This document shows, in pieces, positions 11,574-20,818 of a stretch of 64,000 bases of DNA (the stretch's first letter is position 1; the number at the start of each line of letters is the position of its first letter). Position numbers and translations under genes: made by a program. Under the pieces are notes generated by a model, which saw nothing but the letters and a program-made list of their open reading frames with translations, searched no databases and was not told where the DNA came from. Location of the stretch: positions 3,906,001 to 3,970,000 of the forward strand of contig NZ_CP092915.1 in the NCBI RefSeq assembly GCF_022557175.1. The letters run 5' to 3'. Source of the DNA: Mycolicibacterium sp. YH-1. GTDB taxonomy: Bacteria > Actinomycetota > Actinomycetes > Mycobacteriales > Mycobacteriaceae.

Positions 11574-11588
11574 GAGCGCTCAGCGCGC
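11574..11588. repeat. Target-site duplication, left copy
   Basis: GAGCGCTCAGCGCGC abuts the left end of the insertion sequence and is identical to the right copy at 12920-12934. Confidence 0.9.
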
Positions 11589-11593
11589 TGTTC

Positions 11594-11641
11594 TGTTTCG
11601 GGACATCGCTGACACTTGTATGTCTCGGGACATCGCTGACA
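11594..11641. repeat. Left-end double transposase-binding motif
   Basis: Two copies of a 21-bp motif (11594-11614, 11621-11641) differing at one base, with starts 27 bp apart. They match, inverted, the pair at the right end. Confidence 0.85.
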
Positions 11642-11670
11642 CCTGAGTAGGGCCGCGACCAGGATGGTTC

Positions 11671-12867
11671 ATGGCCCAGAAGGTGACGGCGATGGACATC
11701 CGTACCGCGACGGCGTTGGCCGGGCAAGTGGAGAACGTGGCGGAGTTCTGCCGCCGCCAGCAGATCAGTCGGCAGACGTTCTACAAGTGGCGGGCTCGGT
11801 TCCGCGACGATGGCGTCCCAGGGCTGCAGGATCGCTCACGACGACCGTTGTCCTCGCCAGGTCAGACCGGTGCGGCAGTCGAGGAGATGGTGCTGCTCAA
11901 GCGCAAGCAGCTTTTCGAGCAGGGAGGTGATCACGGCCCGCAGTCGATCGTGTGGTCGCTTCGTCGCGAGGGCCGCGGCGTCGTGCCCTCGCGGGCCACG
12001 GTGTGGCGGATCCTGACCCGTCATGGCGTGATCACACCGGCGCCGCAGAAGCGCCCGCGCTCGGCGACCAAACGGTTCACCTTCGATCGGCCCAACGAGT
12101 GCTGGCAGTCCGACTGGACCCAGTGGGCGTTGGCCGACGGCTCCCCGGTGGCCATCGCGGGCAGTATCGATGACCACTCGCGCTACCTGACCGCGCTTCA
12201 GGCGGCGGCGGGTGCGGGTTCCACCGAACTGGTGTGGGCGGTGATGCTGGCCGGTATCAGCGAGTGCGCAGTACCGGCAATGTCGTTGACCGACAACGGG
12301 TTCATGTACACCGGGCGACTGCGCGGCTATGAGTCGACATTCGAGGCCAACCTGCGCGCCCTGGGCACCCGCACCATCAACTCCACCCCCTATCACCCTC
12401 AGACCTGCGGCAAGATCGAGAGGTTCTGGCAGACCCTGAAGAAGTGGCTTCGGGCCCGCCGGGCACCGGCCACCGTCGAAGCGCTCAACGACCTGCTCGA
12501 CCGGTTCCGAGCCTTCTACAACCACCACCGTCCGCACCGAGCCCACCGCGGCGCCACCCCGGCCGAGGCCTTCGCCGCCACCGAAGCCGCCCGACCCGCA
12601 GCACGTCCGCTGCCGGCACCAATCTTCGTGAGCAGCCACATCGTCGGGGAACGCTCGGGCAACCTGTTCGTCCCGCCCTACAAAGTCAACGTCGGCCTGC
12701 GCTGGGCTGGACACACCTGCGACAGCATCCGCGACGGCGACCACATCGCCATCTTCAGCGGCACGACGCTGATCAGGGAACTCACCGCCGACCCCACCCG
12801 CCAGTACCAACCCGGTGACAAAAACACGCGAACCTACCGCGCCCGCGAACCCAAACTATCACCATGA
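11671..12867 (+). CDS. IS481-family transposase
   Basis: 398 residues from ATG 11671. An N-terminal helix-turn-helix (VENVAEFCRRQQISRQTFYKWRARF) precedes an rve-type catalytic domain with DDE residues Asp148 (QSDWTQW), Asp208 (LTDNG) and Glu250 (GKIERFWQTLKKW), and the YHPQTCGKIER signature of this family. No stop or frameshift interrupts it, so the enzyme is likely functional. The stop lies 2 nt before the inner copy of the right-end repeat. Confidence 0.95.
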   Translation: MAQKVTAMDIRTATALAGQVENVAEFCRRQQISRQTFYKWRARFRDDGVPGLQDRSRRPLSSPGQTGAAVEEMVLLKRKQLFEQGGDHGPQSIVWSLRREGRGVVPSRATVWRILTRHGVITPAPQKRPRSATKRFTFDRPNECWQSDWTQWALADGSPVAIAGSIDDHSRYLTALQAAAGAGSTELVWAVMLAGISECAVPAMSLTDNGFMYTGRLRGYESTFEANLRALGTRTINSTPYHPQTCGKIERFWQTLKKWLRARRAPATVEALNDLLDRFRAFYNHHRPHRAHRGATPAEAFAATEAARPAARPLPAPIFVSSHIVGERSGNLFVPPYKVNVGLRWAGHTCDSIRDGDHIAIFSGTTLIRELTADPTRQYQPGDKNTRTYRAREPKLSP

Positions 12868-12868
12868 C

Positions 12869-12914
12869 TGTCAGCGATGTCCCGAGACATATGTGTCAAC
12901 GATGTCCCGAGACA
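12869..12914. repeat. Right-end double transposase-binding motif
   Basis: Two 21-bp copies (12869-12889, 12894-12914), starts 25 bp apart, are the reverse complement of the left-end motif; the outer copy has one change. Confidence 0.85.
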
Positions 12915-12919
12915 CCACA

Positions 12920-12934
12920 GAGCGCTCAGCGCGC
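12920..12934. repeat. Target-site duplication, right copy
   Basis: GAGCGCTCAGCGCGC, identical to 11574-11588, immediately follows the ACA end of the insertion sequence. Confidence 0.9.
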
Positions 12935-12953
12935 TTTTCCGCGCCGAAATCGC

Positions 12954-13409
12954 TCAGTTGAGGGCGCGGGTCAGCTCGAATAGCGGGATCGCCCGCGTCG
13001 TGTTGGCCTGGTAGTCGGCGAACACCGGCGCGACCTCGACGACCTTCGGGTAGGCGGCATCGCGCTCGGCAGCTGACAGCTCCCGCACGTCGACGTCGTA
13101 CTCGTCGGTCCCCACCTCGATGCGCGCCCGCGGATTGGCGCGCAGGTTGTGCACCCAGGCCGGATCCTTGGGCGCACCGGCGTAGGAGCCGACGATCAGC
13201 ATCTTGTCGTCGACCGTCAGGTAGGCCAGCGGGGACAGCCGCGGCTGACCCGACTTGGCTCCCGTGGTGTGCAGCAGCAAAAGGGTGCCACCCTCGAACG
13301 GTCCGCCGACGATTCCGGCGTTCGCCCGGAACTCCTCGACGATCTTGCGGTTGAAGTCATCGAGCGCGGCGGTGTCGGCCACGAGCTTTCCCTTGTCCAA
13401 TTCGGTCAT
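12954..13409 (-). CDS. F420-dependent nitroreductase-like protein (DDN family)
   Basis: 151 residues. The segment [25 protein letters not shown] and the following [28 protein letters not shown] are the signature of deazaflavin (F420)-dependent nitroreductase/oxidoreductase proteins of mycobacteria. ATG 13409 overlaps the aspS stop by 4 nt (ATGA), so it is translated behind aspS. The longer frame to 13943 is a shadow of aspS. Its downstream terminator has been split by the IS. Confidence 0.9.
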   Translation of the reverse strand: MTELDKGKLVADTAALDDFNRKIVEEFRANAGIVGGPFEGGTLLLLHTTGAKSGQPRLSPLAYLTVDDKMLIVGSYAGAPKDPAWVHNLRANPRARIEVGTDEYDVDVRELSAAERDAAYPKVVEVAPVFADYQANTTRAIPLFELTRALN

Positions 13410-15181
13410 ACCTCTTCCGACTTCTTCGGCTTGGCATCTATTCCCGATTCCTTGCGCTGCTGCGCGGTGATCGGCGCAGGGGCGTCGGTCAGTGGGTCGA
13501 CGCCACCACCCGACTTCGGGAATGCGATGACCTCTCGGATCGAGTCCGCGCCGGCGAGCAGAGCCGTGATGCGGTCCCAGCCCATCGCGAAGCCGCCGTG
13601 CGGCGGGGCGCCGTAGGAGAACGCGTCGAGCAGGAAGCCGAACTTCTCCTGCGCCTCCTCCTCGCCGATGCCCATCACGGCGAACACCCGCTCCTGAATG
13701 TCCTTGCGGTGGATACGGATGCTGCCGCCGCCGATCTCGTTGCCATTGCAGACGATGTCGTAGGCATACGCCAGCGCCGAGGCGGGGTCGGTGTCGAAGG
13801 TGTCGAGGAACTCCGGCTTGGGCGAGGTGAACGCGTGGTGCACCGCCGTCCAGGCCGAGTAGCCGAGCGCGACGTCGCCGCTGGCGACGGCGTCTCCTAT
13901 GGGCTCGAACATCGGGGCGTCCACGATCCACACGAACGCCCACGCTTCTGCGTCAATGAGGTCCTGTTTACGCGCGATCTCGCCGCGCGCGGCGCCGAGC
14001 AGCGCGCGCATCGGCTTGGTGGCGCCGGCCGCGAAGAATATGCAGTCTCCGGGCGCGGCGCCGACGTGCGCGGCCAGACCGTCGCGTTCGGCGTCGGTGA
14101 GGTTCTTGGCGACCGGACCGGCCAGCGTGCCGTCCTCGGCGACCGTGACGTATGCCAGGCCCTTGGCCCCGCGCTGCTTGGCCCACTCCTGCCAGGCGTC
14201 GAACTGGCGCCGCGGCTGGCTGGCCCCACCGGGCATGACGACGGCGCCCACGTACTCGGCCTGGAAGACGCGGAACGTGGTGTCCTTGAAGTACTCGGTG
14301 CACTCGACGAGTTCGAGGCCGAAGCGCAGGTCCGGCTTGTCCGAGCCGTAGCGGCGCATCGCCTCGGCGTAGGTCATGCGCGGGATCGGGGTGACGATCT
14401 CATGCCCGATCAGGCGCCACAACGCGGTCAGCACCTCCTCGCCCAGCGCGATGACGTCGTCCTGGTCGACGAAGCTCATCTCGACGTCGAGCTGGGTGAA
14501 CTCGGGCTGCCGGTCGGCGCGGAAGTCCTCATCGCGGTAACAGCGCGCGATCTGGTAGTACCGCTCCATACCCGCGACCATCAACAACTGCTTGAACAGC
14601 TGCGGGCTCTGCGGCAGCGCGTAGAACGAGCCGGGCTGCAGACGCGCGGGCACCAGGAAGTCGCGGGCGCCCTCCGGGGTGGAGCGGGTCAGCGTCGGGG
14701 TCTCGATCTCGACGAAGTCGTGGTCGGCCAGCACACTGCGGGCGGCGGCATTCACCTTCGAGCGCAACCGGATTGCGTTACCGGGGCCCTCACGGCGCAG
14801 GTCGAGGTAGCGGTACTTCAGACGGGCTTCCTCGCCGGCGGTCTCGTCGAGCTGGAACGGCAGTGGCGCACTCTCGCTCAGCACCGTCAGCGTCGTGGCG
14901 TTGACCTCGATGTCACCCGTCGCGATATCCGTGTTGGCGTTGCCCTCGGGGCGAACCTCCACAACACCGGTGACCGTGACGCAGAACTCGGCGCGCAGCC
15001 GGTGGGCCTGCTCAAGAACGGCGGCGTCGCGGAACACCACCTGGGCCACACCGGAGGAGTCACGCAGATCGATGAAGATGACGCCACCGTGGTCTCGGCG
15101 GCGAGCCACCCATCCGGCCAACGTCACCGTCTGCCCAGCGTCGGTGGACCGCAACGAACCGGCGGCATGACTGCGCAACAC
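13406..15181 (-). CDS. aspS: Aspartyl-tRNA synthetase (non-discriminating AspRS)
   Basis: 591 residues, close to the 596 I recall for M. tuberculosis AspS. It charges tRNA-Asp, and in organisms relying on the GatCAB route also tRNA-Asn. An N-terminal OB-fold ([23 protein letters not shown]), class II motif 2 ([21 protein letters not shown]), a bacterial insertion domain and motif 3 ([15 protein letters not shown]) are visible. GTG 15181 is chosen because GAGGAG precedes it by 6 nt and the product then begins VLRSHAAG as in relatives; the open frame further upstream is antisense to the next gene. Confidence 0.97.
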   Translation of the reverse strand: MLRSHAAGSLRSTDAGQTVTLAGWVARRRDHGGVIFIDLRDSSGVAQVVFRDAAVLEQAHRLRAEFCVTVTGVVEVRPEGNANTDIATGDIEVNATTLTVLSESAPLPFQLDETAGEEARLKYRYLDLRREGPGNAIRLRSKVNAAARSVLADHDFVEIETPTLTRSTPEGARDFLVPARLQPGSFYALPQSPQLFKQLLMVAGMERYYQIARCYRDEDFRADRQPEFTQLDVEMSFVDQDDVIALGEEVLTALWRLIGHEIVTPIPRMTYAEAMRRYGSDKPDLRFGLELVECTEYFKDTTFRVFQAEYVGAVVMPGGASQPRRQFDAWQEWAKQRGAKGLAYVTVAEDGTLAGPVAKNLTDAERDGLAAHVGAAPGDCIFFAAGATKPMRALLGAARGEIARKQDLIDAEAWAFVWIVDAPMFEPIGDAVASGDVALGYSAWTAVHHAFTSPKPEFLDTFDTDPASALAYAYDIVCNGNEIGGGSIRIHRKDIQERVFAVMGIGEEEAQEKFGFLLDAFSYGAPPHGGFAMGWDRITALLAGADSIREVIAFPKSGGGVDPLTDAPAPITAQQRKESGIDAKPKKSEEV

Positions 15182-15265
15182 GAATAGCTCCTCGAATGGT
15201 GGGGTGGGCCGACTGATCAGTCTAGAGGTGACGATCCACAGGTAATTCCCACCGGTAGCTTGGCG

Positions 15266-16156
15266 ATGGTGGACACCAGCATCGCACTCGTCGGCCCCGG
15301 CGCCATCGGCTCCACGATTGCCGCACTGGTCCACGCCGAAGGCCATCCGGTGATCCTCTGCGGGCGCACACCGCGGGAGTCGATCGAGCTGAGGCCCGAT
15401 GACGGCGATCCCATCGTCGTGCCGGGACCCGTGCGCACCGACCCGGACTCGATCAACGGACCCGTCGACGTTGTGCTGCTCGCCGTGAAGGACACCCAGA
15501 ACGATGCGGCCGCCGCATGGCTGGCCCGATTGTGCGACGCGAACACCGTGGTCCTGGCACTGCAGAACGGTGTCGAGCAGGTGGACCGGGTGGGCCAGCA
15601 CTGTCCCGAGTCGACGGTCATGCCGTGCGTCGTCTGGTTCTCGGCCGAGACGCAGCCCGACGGCTGGGTTCGGCTGCGCACGCCGGTGCGGCTGGTGTTG
15701 CCCGACGTGCCCGCCGCGGGGCTGCTGGCGCGGACGCTGAGTGGGCCGCGGCTATCGGTCGACGCCGATCCCGACTTCATCACCGCGACGTGGCACAAGC
15801 TGCTCGTCAACGCGGTGGCCGGACTGATGGTCCTGACAGGCCGCAAGTCCGGCATGTTCCGCCGTGACGACGTGGCGGGGCTCGGGCGCCGGTACCTGGC
15901 CGAGTGCATCACCGTCGCGCGTGCCGAGGGTGCGGCGCTCGATGACGGGGTGATCGAACAGACGGTGCGCCTGTTCACCGAGGTGCCCGAGGACATGACG
16001 ACCTCGATGCTGACCGACCGCGAGCAGGGCAGGCCGTTGGAGTGGGACATCCGCAATGGCGTCATCGCCCGTAAGGCGGCCGCACACGGGCTCGCCACGC
16101 CGATCAGCGACGTGCTGGTGCCGCTGCTCGCCGCGGCAGGCGAGGGCCCGGGCTGA
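15266..16156 (+). CDS. 2-dehydropantoate 2-reductase-like oxidoreductase (Rv2573-like)
   Basis: 296 residues. The N-terminus [18 protein letters not shown] is an NAD(P)H Rossmann fold, and the ApbA/PanE layout follows (ALQNGVEQ, then the C-terminal helical region with [21 protein letters not shown], including the conserved Lys and Asn). Expected reaction: NADPH-dependent reduction of ketopantoate in CoA synthesis, although paralogues in this family act on other 2-keto acids. Divergent from aspS. ATG 15266 and GTG 15269 are both plausible starts; TTG 15260 is less likely. Confidence 0.85.
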   Translation: MVDTSIALVGPGAIGSTIAALVHAEGHPVILCGRTPRESIELRPDDGDPIVVPGPVRTDPDSINGPVDVVLLAVKDTQNDAAAAWLARLCDANTVVLALQNGVEQVDRVGQHCPESTVMPCVVWFSAETQPDGWVRLRTPVRLVLPDVPAAGLLARTLSGPRLSVDADPDFITATWHKLLVNAVAGLMVLTGRKSGMFRRDDVAGLGRRYLAECITVARAEGAALDDGVIEQTVRLFTEVPEDMTTSMLTDREQGRPLEWDIRNGVIARKAAAHGLATPISDVLVPLLAAAGEGPG

Positions 16157-16162
16157 TGGCAC

Positions 16163-16195
16163 TGGGTAGACACTGCGCCCTAGAGTGTCTACCCA
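16163..16195. promoter_or_regulatory. Perfect 12-bp inverted repeat over the start of the SRPBCC gene
   Basis: TGGGTAGACACT (16163-16174) and AGTGTCTACCCA (16184-16195) are exact reverse complements with a 9-nt spacer. The right arm ends on the A of the ATG, and TAGAGT (16181-16186) fits a -10 box for a leaderless transcript. Could be an operator or an RNA hairpin covering the start. Confidence 0.7.
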
Positions 16196-16704
16196 TGGCC
16201 AGGGTCTACCCGTGTGAACACGTCTCGCTCGACTTCATCGACAGCGCACCGTTCCGGTTCGTCAGCACTGTCGATCTGGCGATCACCCCTGAGCAGCTGT
16301 TCGAGGTGCTCGGCGACGCACAGTCGTGGCCGCACTGGGCGACAGTGATCACCAACGTGGAGTGGACCAGTCCCGAGCCCCGCGGCGTCGGCACCACCAG
16401 GACCGTCAGTATGCGCGGCAACATCGTCGGCGACGAGGAGTTCATCGCGTGGGAGCCGTTCTCCCACATGGCATTCCGCTTCAATCAGAGCACATCGAAC
16501 GCCATATCCGCGTTCGCCGAGGACTATCGGGTGGTGCAGACGGAGAACGGCTGCCATCTGACGTGGGTGATGGCCATCAAGCCCAACGGCCTGGCGGGCA
16601 GGCTCGGCCTGACGCTGGGGCAGCCGGTCATGGCGTGGTTGTTCCAGCGCTTCCTGCACAACCTCCGGCGCTACACCGATGAGCGCTTGCGCGAAGAGCA
16701 TTGA
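16195..16704 (+). CDS. SRPBCC (START-like) family protein (Rv2574-like)
   Basis: 169 residues. The pattern STVDLAITPEQLFEVLGDAQSWPHWATVITNVEWTSPEPRGVGTTRTV is the N-terminal strand and helix of polyketide-cyclase/SRPBCC hydrophobic-ligand-binding proteins; it ends in an amphipathic C-terminal helix. ATG 16195 is chosen over ATG 16156 because the extra 13 residues are translated from a palindromic promoter-like region. It follows the ketopantoate-reductase-like gene by about 38 nt on the same strand. Ligand unknown. Confidence 0.8.
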   Translation: MARVYPCEHVSLDFIDSAPFRFVSTVDLAITPEQLFEVLGDAQSWPHWATVITNVEWTSPEPRGVGTTRTVSMRGNIVGDEEFIAWEPFSHMAFRFNQSTSNAISAFAEDYRVVQTENGCHLTWVMAIKPNGLAGRLGLTLGQPVMAWLFQRFLHNLRRYTDERLREEH

Positions 16705-16723
16705 ACACCGACGAGCGGTACGG

Positions 16724-18211
16724 CTAGACCAGCCCCTCCCATGCCGAGCGCCTGACCCGGTCGGGGTCGGCCACGGTGTCATCGCGGGTGGACCGGATGA
16801 CGCGGGTCCGACGTTCCTCCGAGTCATAGCGCGGCCAGTCCTGTCCCAGTTCGCGCGTCGCGAAGTCCAGCCAGGTGCGCTGCATACGCCTGCCGACCGC
16901 GGGCTGCACATGCCGGCCGAGCGGATGGATCTTGCGGCCCAGGTACGACGCGTAACTGTGTTGGATGTGGACGATCTCGCTGCCATGCGTGGCGCCGAGT
17001 CCCAACGCCCGTAGCGTCCACGCGGTGTGGTCGAAGCGGTACACGTAGGTCGGCGCATGGGCGCTGTACGCGTCGGCGAACGCCCACGTGGGCGCCCCGA
17101 ACATGGCGTCCGACCCGATGGCTATCAGTGCGCTGCGCCGAGGGTAGACCGGATAGGCCGCCAGCACGCCGTCCCTGGCATCGGGCGCGGTGCGCTCGAA
17201 GTAGGCATCGATAGTCGGTGCCGTGGTGGGCAGCATCGGCGGCTTGCCCCACGCGAACATCGACGCCTCGTGGCTGTTGGTGCCGATGATCAGCGGAACC
17301 CCCGACACCGCCCCCGCCCTGGCCGCGTCGATCGGATGTCGGGGAAGCAACTCGACACCGTGGGTTAGGCCGTACGCCAGAGCCGGTGTGTCGGCGACGC
17401 TCTCGGCCTGCAACTCCCCCGCCGCGCGCCGCAACTGGCGCTGCGGCAGGTCCTTGACCTCGTCGACGCCGACCCCGAGTCGTTCCAGGAACCGTCGAGC
17501 CCGAGCGGCACGGGTCTCACGATCGGCGATCAGCGGCAACGCCGGGCTCTGTGCGATCGCGCGGGAGAACAGGCCGCGACTGGCGGGGCTGGCCAACAGC
17601 GCCAACACCGATGTCGCTCCGGCGGATTCACCGAACACCGTGACGCGGGCGGGATCCCCGCCGAATGCGGCGATGTTGTCGCGCACCCACTCCAGTGCCG
17701 CGAGTTGGTCCCGCAGGCACAGGTTGTCGTCGAACCCGTCACCGAGGTCGCCGAGTTCGAAGCCACCGAACACACCGAGCCGATACGTCACGTTGACCAC
17801 GACGACGTCGCCGTTGGCCGCGAGCCGTGAACCGTTGTAGAGCTGCAGCTGCCCCGCCCCGTACACGAACGCGCCGCCGGGAATCCACACCATCACCGGC
17901 AGCTCGCCATGCGGATCGGGTGACCAGACCGTCACCGTCAGACAGGCCTCGTCGCGGACCTTCGGGTCGTCGCGCCCACCCCCGACGAACGACCGGCCCT
18001 GCGGCGGCAACGGCCCGTGCTCCACCGCGTCACGAATACCCGACCACGGTTGTGGCGGCGCGGGTGCGAGAAACCGTCGCGGTCCGACGGGCTGCTCGGC
18101 GTACGCGACGCCTCGCCACACGTTGACGCCGCCCTCCACGGTCCCGCGGAGCATGCCGGCGCGGGTGTGCGCCACGGTCGGGATCTCCGCAGTTTCGCGC
18201 TGAGCGGCCAC
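16724..18211 (-). CDS. Type-B carboxylesterase
   Basis: 495 residues of the carboxylesterase/lipase alpha/beta-hydrolase family. The nucleophile elbow is FGESAGA (Ser196), the conserved DQLAALEWVRDNIAAFGGDP precedes it, and a TNSHEAS acidic segment and THGSEIVHIQH supply candidate acid and base. The oxyanion loop reads WIPGGAFVYG, with Pro where most members have His. GTG 18211 fits a leaderless start, since TACGAT (18223-18218) lies 6 nt upstream; ATG 18265 adds an unconvincing extension. Substrate unknown. Confidence 0.88.
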   Translation of the reverse strand: MAAQRETAEIPTVAHTRAGMLRGTVEGGVNVWRGVAYAEQPVGPRRFLAPAPPQPWSGIRDAVEHGPLPPQGRSFVGGGRDDPKVRDEACLTVTVWSPDPHGELPVMVWIPGGAFVYGAGQLQLYNGSRLAANGDVVVVNVTYRLGVFGGFELGDLGDGFDDNLCLRDQLAALEWVRDNIAAFGGDPARVTVFGESAGATSVLALLASPASRGLFSRAIAQSPALPLIADRETRAARARRFLERLGVGVDEVKDLPQRQLRRAAGELQAESVADTPALAYGLTHGVELLPRHPIDAARAGAVSGVPLIIGTNSHEASMFAWGKPPMLPTTAPTIDAYFERTAPDARDGVLAAYPVYPRRSALIAIGSDAMFGAPTWAFADAYSAHAPTYVYRFDHTAWTLRALGLGATHGSEIVHIQHSYASYLGRKIHPLGRHVQPAVGRRMQRTWLDFATRELGQDWPRYDSEERRTRVIRSTRDDTVADPDRVRRSAWEGLV

Positions 18212-18217
18212 GCCAGA

Positions 18218-18223
18218 ATCGTA
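18218..18223 (-). promoter_or_regulatory. Likely -10 box of the carboxylesterase gene
   Basis: TACGAT on the minus strand, 6 nt before GTG 18211, matches the mycobacterial TANNNT -10 and predicts a leaderless mRNA. Confidence 0.45.
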
Positions 18224-18294
18224 GTGTGGGAAGCTGAACGCGGCTGGCCACCAGCCCCCTGACACGGTGTCGATTGACCCGAACGGAGCGTGTG

Positions 18295-19194
18295 ATGACC
18301 TTCAACGAGGGTATGCAGATCGACACCAGCACGACGTCGAGCAGCGGGGGCGGAGGCGGCGGTCGTCGCGTCGCGATCGGCGGCGGCATCGGCGGCCTGC
18401 TCGTCGTGGTCCTCGCCCTCTTCCTCGGCGTCGACCCCGGCACCGTGCTTCCGCAGGGCGGCACCACTGAATACGACACGCAGGGCGTGGAGTCCCCGGG
18501 CTTCGACCTCAGCCAGTGCAAGACCGGCAAGGACGCGAACTCCATCACACAGTGTCGCGTGGTCGCCACGGGCAACTCGGTCGACGGAGTGTGGTCTCAG
18601 CTGCTGCGGGGCTACACCCGCCCGCGAGTCCAACTCTTCGACGGGCAGGTGCAGACGAATTGCGGTCCTGCCACCGCCGACGTCGGCCCGTTCTACTGCC
18701 CCGCCGATCAAACGGCGTACTTCGACACCTCGTTCTTCGACGTTCTCGTCCGGGACTTCGGTTCCAGCGGCGGCCCGTTGGCACAGGAGTACGTCGTCGC
18801 CCACGAGTTCGGCCACCACGTCCAGAACCTTGCGGGCGTGCTCGGCCGGGCACAGCAGGGACCCGCGGGCGCCGAGGGCAACGGGGTCCGGACCGAACTG
18901 CAGGCCGACTGCTACGCCGGCGTCTGGGCCCACTACGCCGCGATCACCAAGCAGGAGAGCACTGGCGAGACGTTCCTGGAACCGTTGACCGACAAGGACA
19001 TCGCCGATGCCCTGTCAGCGGCGGCCTCGGTCGGTGACGACCGTATTCAGGAGACAGCGACGGGCCGGGTCAACCCGGAGTCGTGGACCCACGGTTCGTC
19101 CGAGGGCCGTCAGCACTGGTTCACGGTCGGGTATCAGACGGGCGACCCGAACAAGTGCGACACCTTCTCGGCTCGGGATCTTCAACAGGGCTGA
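18295..19194 (+). CDS. Membrane-anchored neutral zinc metallopeptidase (YpfJ family, Rv2575-like)
   Basis: 299 residues. A short cytoplasmic Gly/Ser-rich N-terminus is followed by one membrane helix (VAIGGGIGGLLVVVLALFLGV) and an extracytoplasmic domain with the zinc motif HEFGH (His170-His174) and the downstream ELQADCYAGVW segment typical of this putative neutral zinc peptidase family. ATG 18295 matches the MTFNEGMQIDTSTTS start of relatives; ATG 18274 is less likely. Divergent from the carboxylesterase. Physiological substrate unknown. Confidence 0.9.
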   Translation: MTFNEGMQIDTSTTSSSGGGGGGRRVAIGGGIGGLLVVVLALFLGVDPGTVLPQGGTTEYDTQGVESPGFDLSQCKTGKDANSITQCRVVATGNSVDGVWSQLLRGYTRPRVQLFDGQVQTNCGPATADVGPFYCPADQTAYFDTSFFDVLVRDFGSSGGPLAQEYVVAHEFGHHVQNLAGVLGRAQQGPAGAEGNGVRTELQADCYAGVWAHYAAITKQESTGETFLEPLTDKDIADALSAAASVGDDRIQETATGRVNPESWTHGSSEGRQHWFTVGYQTGDPNKCDTFSARDLQQG

Positions 19195-19210
19195 GCCCGG
19201 GACCCGGATC

Positions 19211-19741
19211 GTGGGAGACATCGAGCCCGACACCAAGGACTGGACCTGGGTGACTCGGGAGCCCTGCCCCGATTGCGGCTTCGATGCGCTGACCGTCGAG
19301 CCGGCGGAGGTGTCCACACGCATTCGCGCTGACGCGCAGGCCTGGCCGGGTCGTCTGAACGTCGCCTCGGCGACCAGACGTCCGGCACCCGATGTGTGGT
19401 CGGTCCTCGAATACGGCTGCCACGTCCGCGATGTACACCGCATCTTCGATCACCGGGTGCGGCTGATGCTCACCCAGCACGACCCGTCATTTCCCAACTG
19501 GGACCAGAACGAGACAGCCATAGCCAACGACTACGCCTCGCAGTCGCCAGACGTCGTCGCAGGTGAGCTGCTCGAGGCGGCGAGCACCGTCGCCAACACC
19601 TACGACACGGTGCCCGACGACGGATGGTCGCGACGTGGATTCCGTGGCAATGGAAGCGAATTCACCGTCAGCTCCATTGCGCTCTATCACTTGCACGACA
19701 TCGTCCACCACGCCTGGGACGTCGATCCGCAGCAACGCTGA
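19211..19741 (+). CDS. DinB-like / mycothiol-dependent-enzyme-fold protein
   Basis: 176 residues from GTG 19211, 16 nt behind the peptidase gene. A CPDCGFD motif opens the protein, followed by a four-helix-bundle pattern (VWSVLEYGCHVRDVHRIFDHRVRLML) and a second His-rich helix (IALYHLHDIVHHAWDV). Histidines placed this way form the metal site of DinB/YfiT-like proteins, several of which are mycothiol-dependent transferases in actinobacteria. Precise reaction unknown. The frame is open upstream of the GTG, but that part overlaps the peptidase. Confidence 0.78.
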   Translation: MGDIEPDTKDWTWVTREPCPDCGFDALTVEPAEVSTRIRADAQAWPGRLNVASATRRPAPDVWSVLEYGCHVRDVHRIFDHRVRLMLTQHDPSFPNWDQNETAIANDYASQSPDVVAGELLEAASTVANTYDTVPDDGWSRRGFRGNGSEFTVSSIALYHLHDIVHHAWDVDPQQR

Positions 19742-20302
19742 CGACCAGCTCACGCAGTGGCACCGGTTCGACGCCACGCGACGCGCTCACGCCTCGTTTG
19801 GCCTGCGCGCCACCGCTCCGGCTACATAGCGCACCTAGCCGTTCTCCGGCGTCCAACGAGAGTTCAAACCAGCCAGATTCGTTCACTAGCAGAGTTGCTG
19901 AACTCATGTCAAAGCTCCATCGATTCGCTAGCGGACTGCGCTAGAAGACGTCGCGAATAATTGACGTGATTAGAGATTAGAAGAGCCAACGACCTGAATT
20001 GTCCCGCGAGTTGGCAAATCCACCAACGCGCCGTGCAACAGCTTAACGACGTGTCGTTCACCTCGCGTTTTCCAGTAATTTCCCGGGTCAAGGCGTCACA
20101 TAACCTGCCCGCTGCCACCAGAGGTGAGCACACCCGCACACCGCGAAATCGGATAGCAAATCAAATCGAATAGGCGACTGGCCACGCTGGAGCACTGCCG
20201 GGCCGTTGGTCAACAACTCGTAAGAACTTCGATTGCACCCATTCGCCACGCGCCGTGGTAACTTTGCTGCGGTCGGAATAACAGTTGCTGAAGGAGTCAC
20301 TC
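19742..20302. other. 561-bp intergenic region without a recognisable gene
   Basis: Noticeably richer in A/T than its surroundings (for example around 19940-20100). Short open frames on both strands show no family pattern, ribosome site or codon bias. No RNA gene is recognised. Its last part must hold the promoter of the repeat-protein gene, for which AAGGAG just before ATG 20303 is the ribosome site; I see no confident -35/-10 pair. Confidence 0.6.
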
Positions 20303-20818
20303 ATGGGCCACCGCATCGTCCGGAAGATCATCACCGCCGCCGCCATGGCTACCGGTACCGCCGCACTCGCCAGCGCGATGGCACTCGGCAGCGCCGGGAT
20401 GGCGCAGGCCGATCAGAACGTCGTCAAGAACACCGGTAACAAGGTCACCCCGGGCAAGGTCACCGCCGGAGTCACCAACAACAACGGCAGCGGAGGCCTC
20501 TTCGGCGGACTCGGCGGCTTCCTGAACAACCTGGGCACCGTGGGCACCAACGCGATCACCCAGGTCGGCACGGCCGGCAACAACGCCATCTCGCAGACCG
20601 GTACCGCCGGCAACAACGCACTCAGCCAGGTCGGCACGGCCGGCAACAACGCACTCAGCCAGGTCGGTACCGCGGGCAACAACGCACTCAGCCAGACGGG
20701 CACCGCGGGCAACAACGCCCTCAACCAGGTCGGCACCGCGGGCACGAATGCCATCTCGCAGACCGGCACCGCGATCAACAACGCGGTCGGCCAGGTCACC
20801 GGTGGCGGCACGCCGTAA
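20303..20818 (+). CDS. Secreted protein with eight 11-residue repeats
   Basis: 171 residues. A Sec signal peptide (IVRKIITAAAMATGTAALASAMALGSAGMAQA, cleavage near AQA-DQ) precedes a Gly/Asn-rich stretch (NNNGSGGLFGGLGGFLNNL), then eight back-to-back 11-residue units from residue 78 to 165 with consensus GTAGNNAxSQ(V/T), then TGGGTP. Asn, Gln, Thr and Gly dominate, and the repeats contain no charged residue or Cys. ATG 20303 follows AAGGAG. I do not recognise the family; a beta-solenoid or an extended 11-residue helical repeat are both possible. The gene stands alone and has its own terminator. Confidence 0.85.
   Translation: MGHRIVRKIITAAAMATGTAALASAMALGSAGMAQADQNVVKNTGNKVTPGKVTAGVTNNNGSGGLFGGLGGFLNNLGTVGTNAITQVGTAGNNAISQTGTAGNNALSQVGTAGNNALSQVGTAGNNALSQTGTAGNNALNQVGTAGTNAISQTGTAINNAVGQVTGGGTP
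20534..20797 (+). repeat. Eight in-frame 33-bp repeats encoding 11-residue units
   Basis: 264 bp are exactly eight units of 33 bp. Units 2-6 are the most alike; units 1 (GTVGTNAITQV) and 8 (GTAINNAVGQV) have drifted, as expected if the array grew from the inside. Confidence 0.93.

Larger units (their letters stand above)
11589..12919 (+). mobile_element. IS481-family insertion sequence, 1331 bp
   Basis: The element begins TGTTC and ends CCACA, so its termini are TGT...ACA, and it is flanked by an exact 15-bp duplication (GAGCGCTCAGCGCGC at 11574-11588 and 12920-12934). Each end carries two copies of a 21-bp motif containing TCGGGACATCG, in inverted orientation between ends (11594-11614 and 11621-11641; 12869-12889 and 12894-12914). 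It has one intact transposase gene and near-perfect ends, so the insertion looks recent. Confidence 0.9.

Noticed and set aside
12954..13943. Long N-terminal extension of the nitroreductase-like gene
   Set aside because: The extra part is an out-of-frame reading of aspS; the ATGA overlap at 13409 fixes the true start.
13598..15187. 529-residue open frame on the plus strand
   Set aside because: Exact antisense of aspS; composition is unlike a protein.
19909..20139. 76-residue minus-strand frame in the intergenic region
   Set aside because: No ribosome site, no recognised domain, AT-rich and Cys/Ser-biased without codon preference.
20534..20797. 33-bp repeats as a CRISPR array
   Set aside because: Units are contiguous with no spacers and are in-frame coding.
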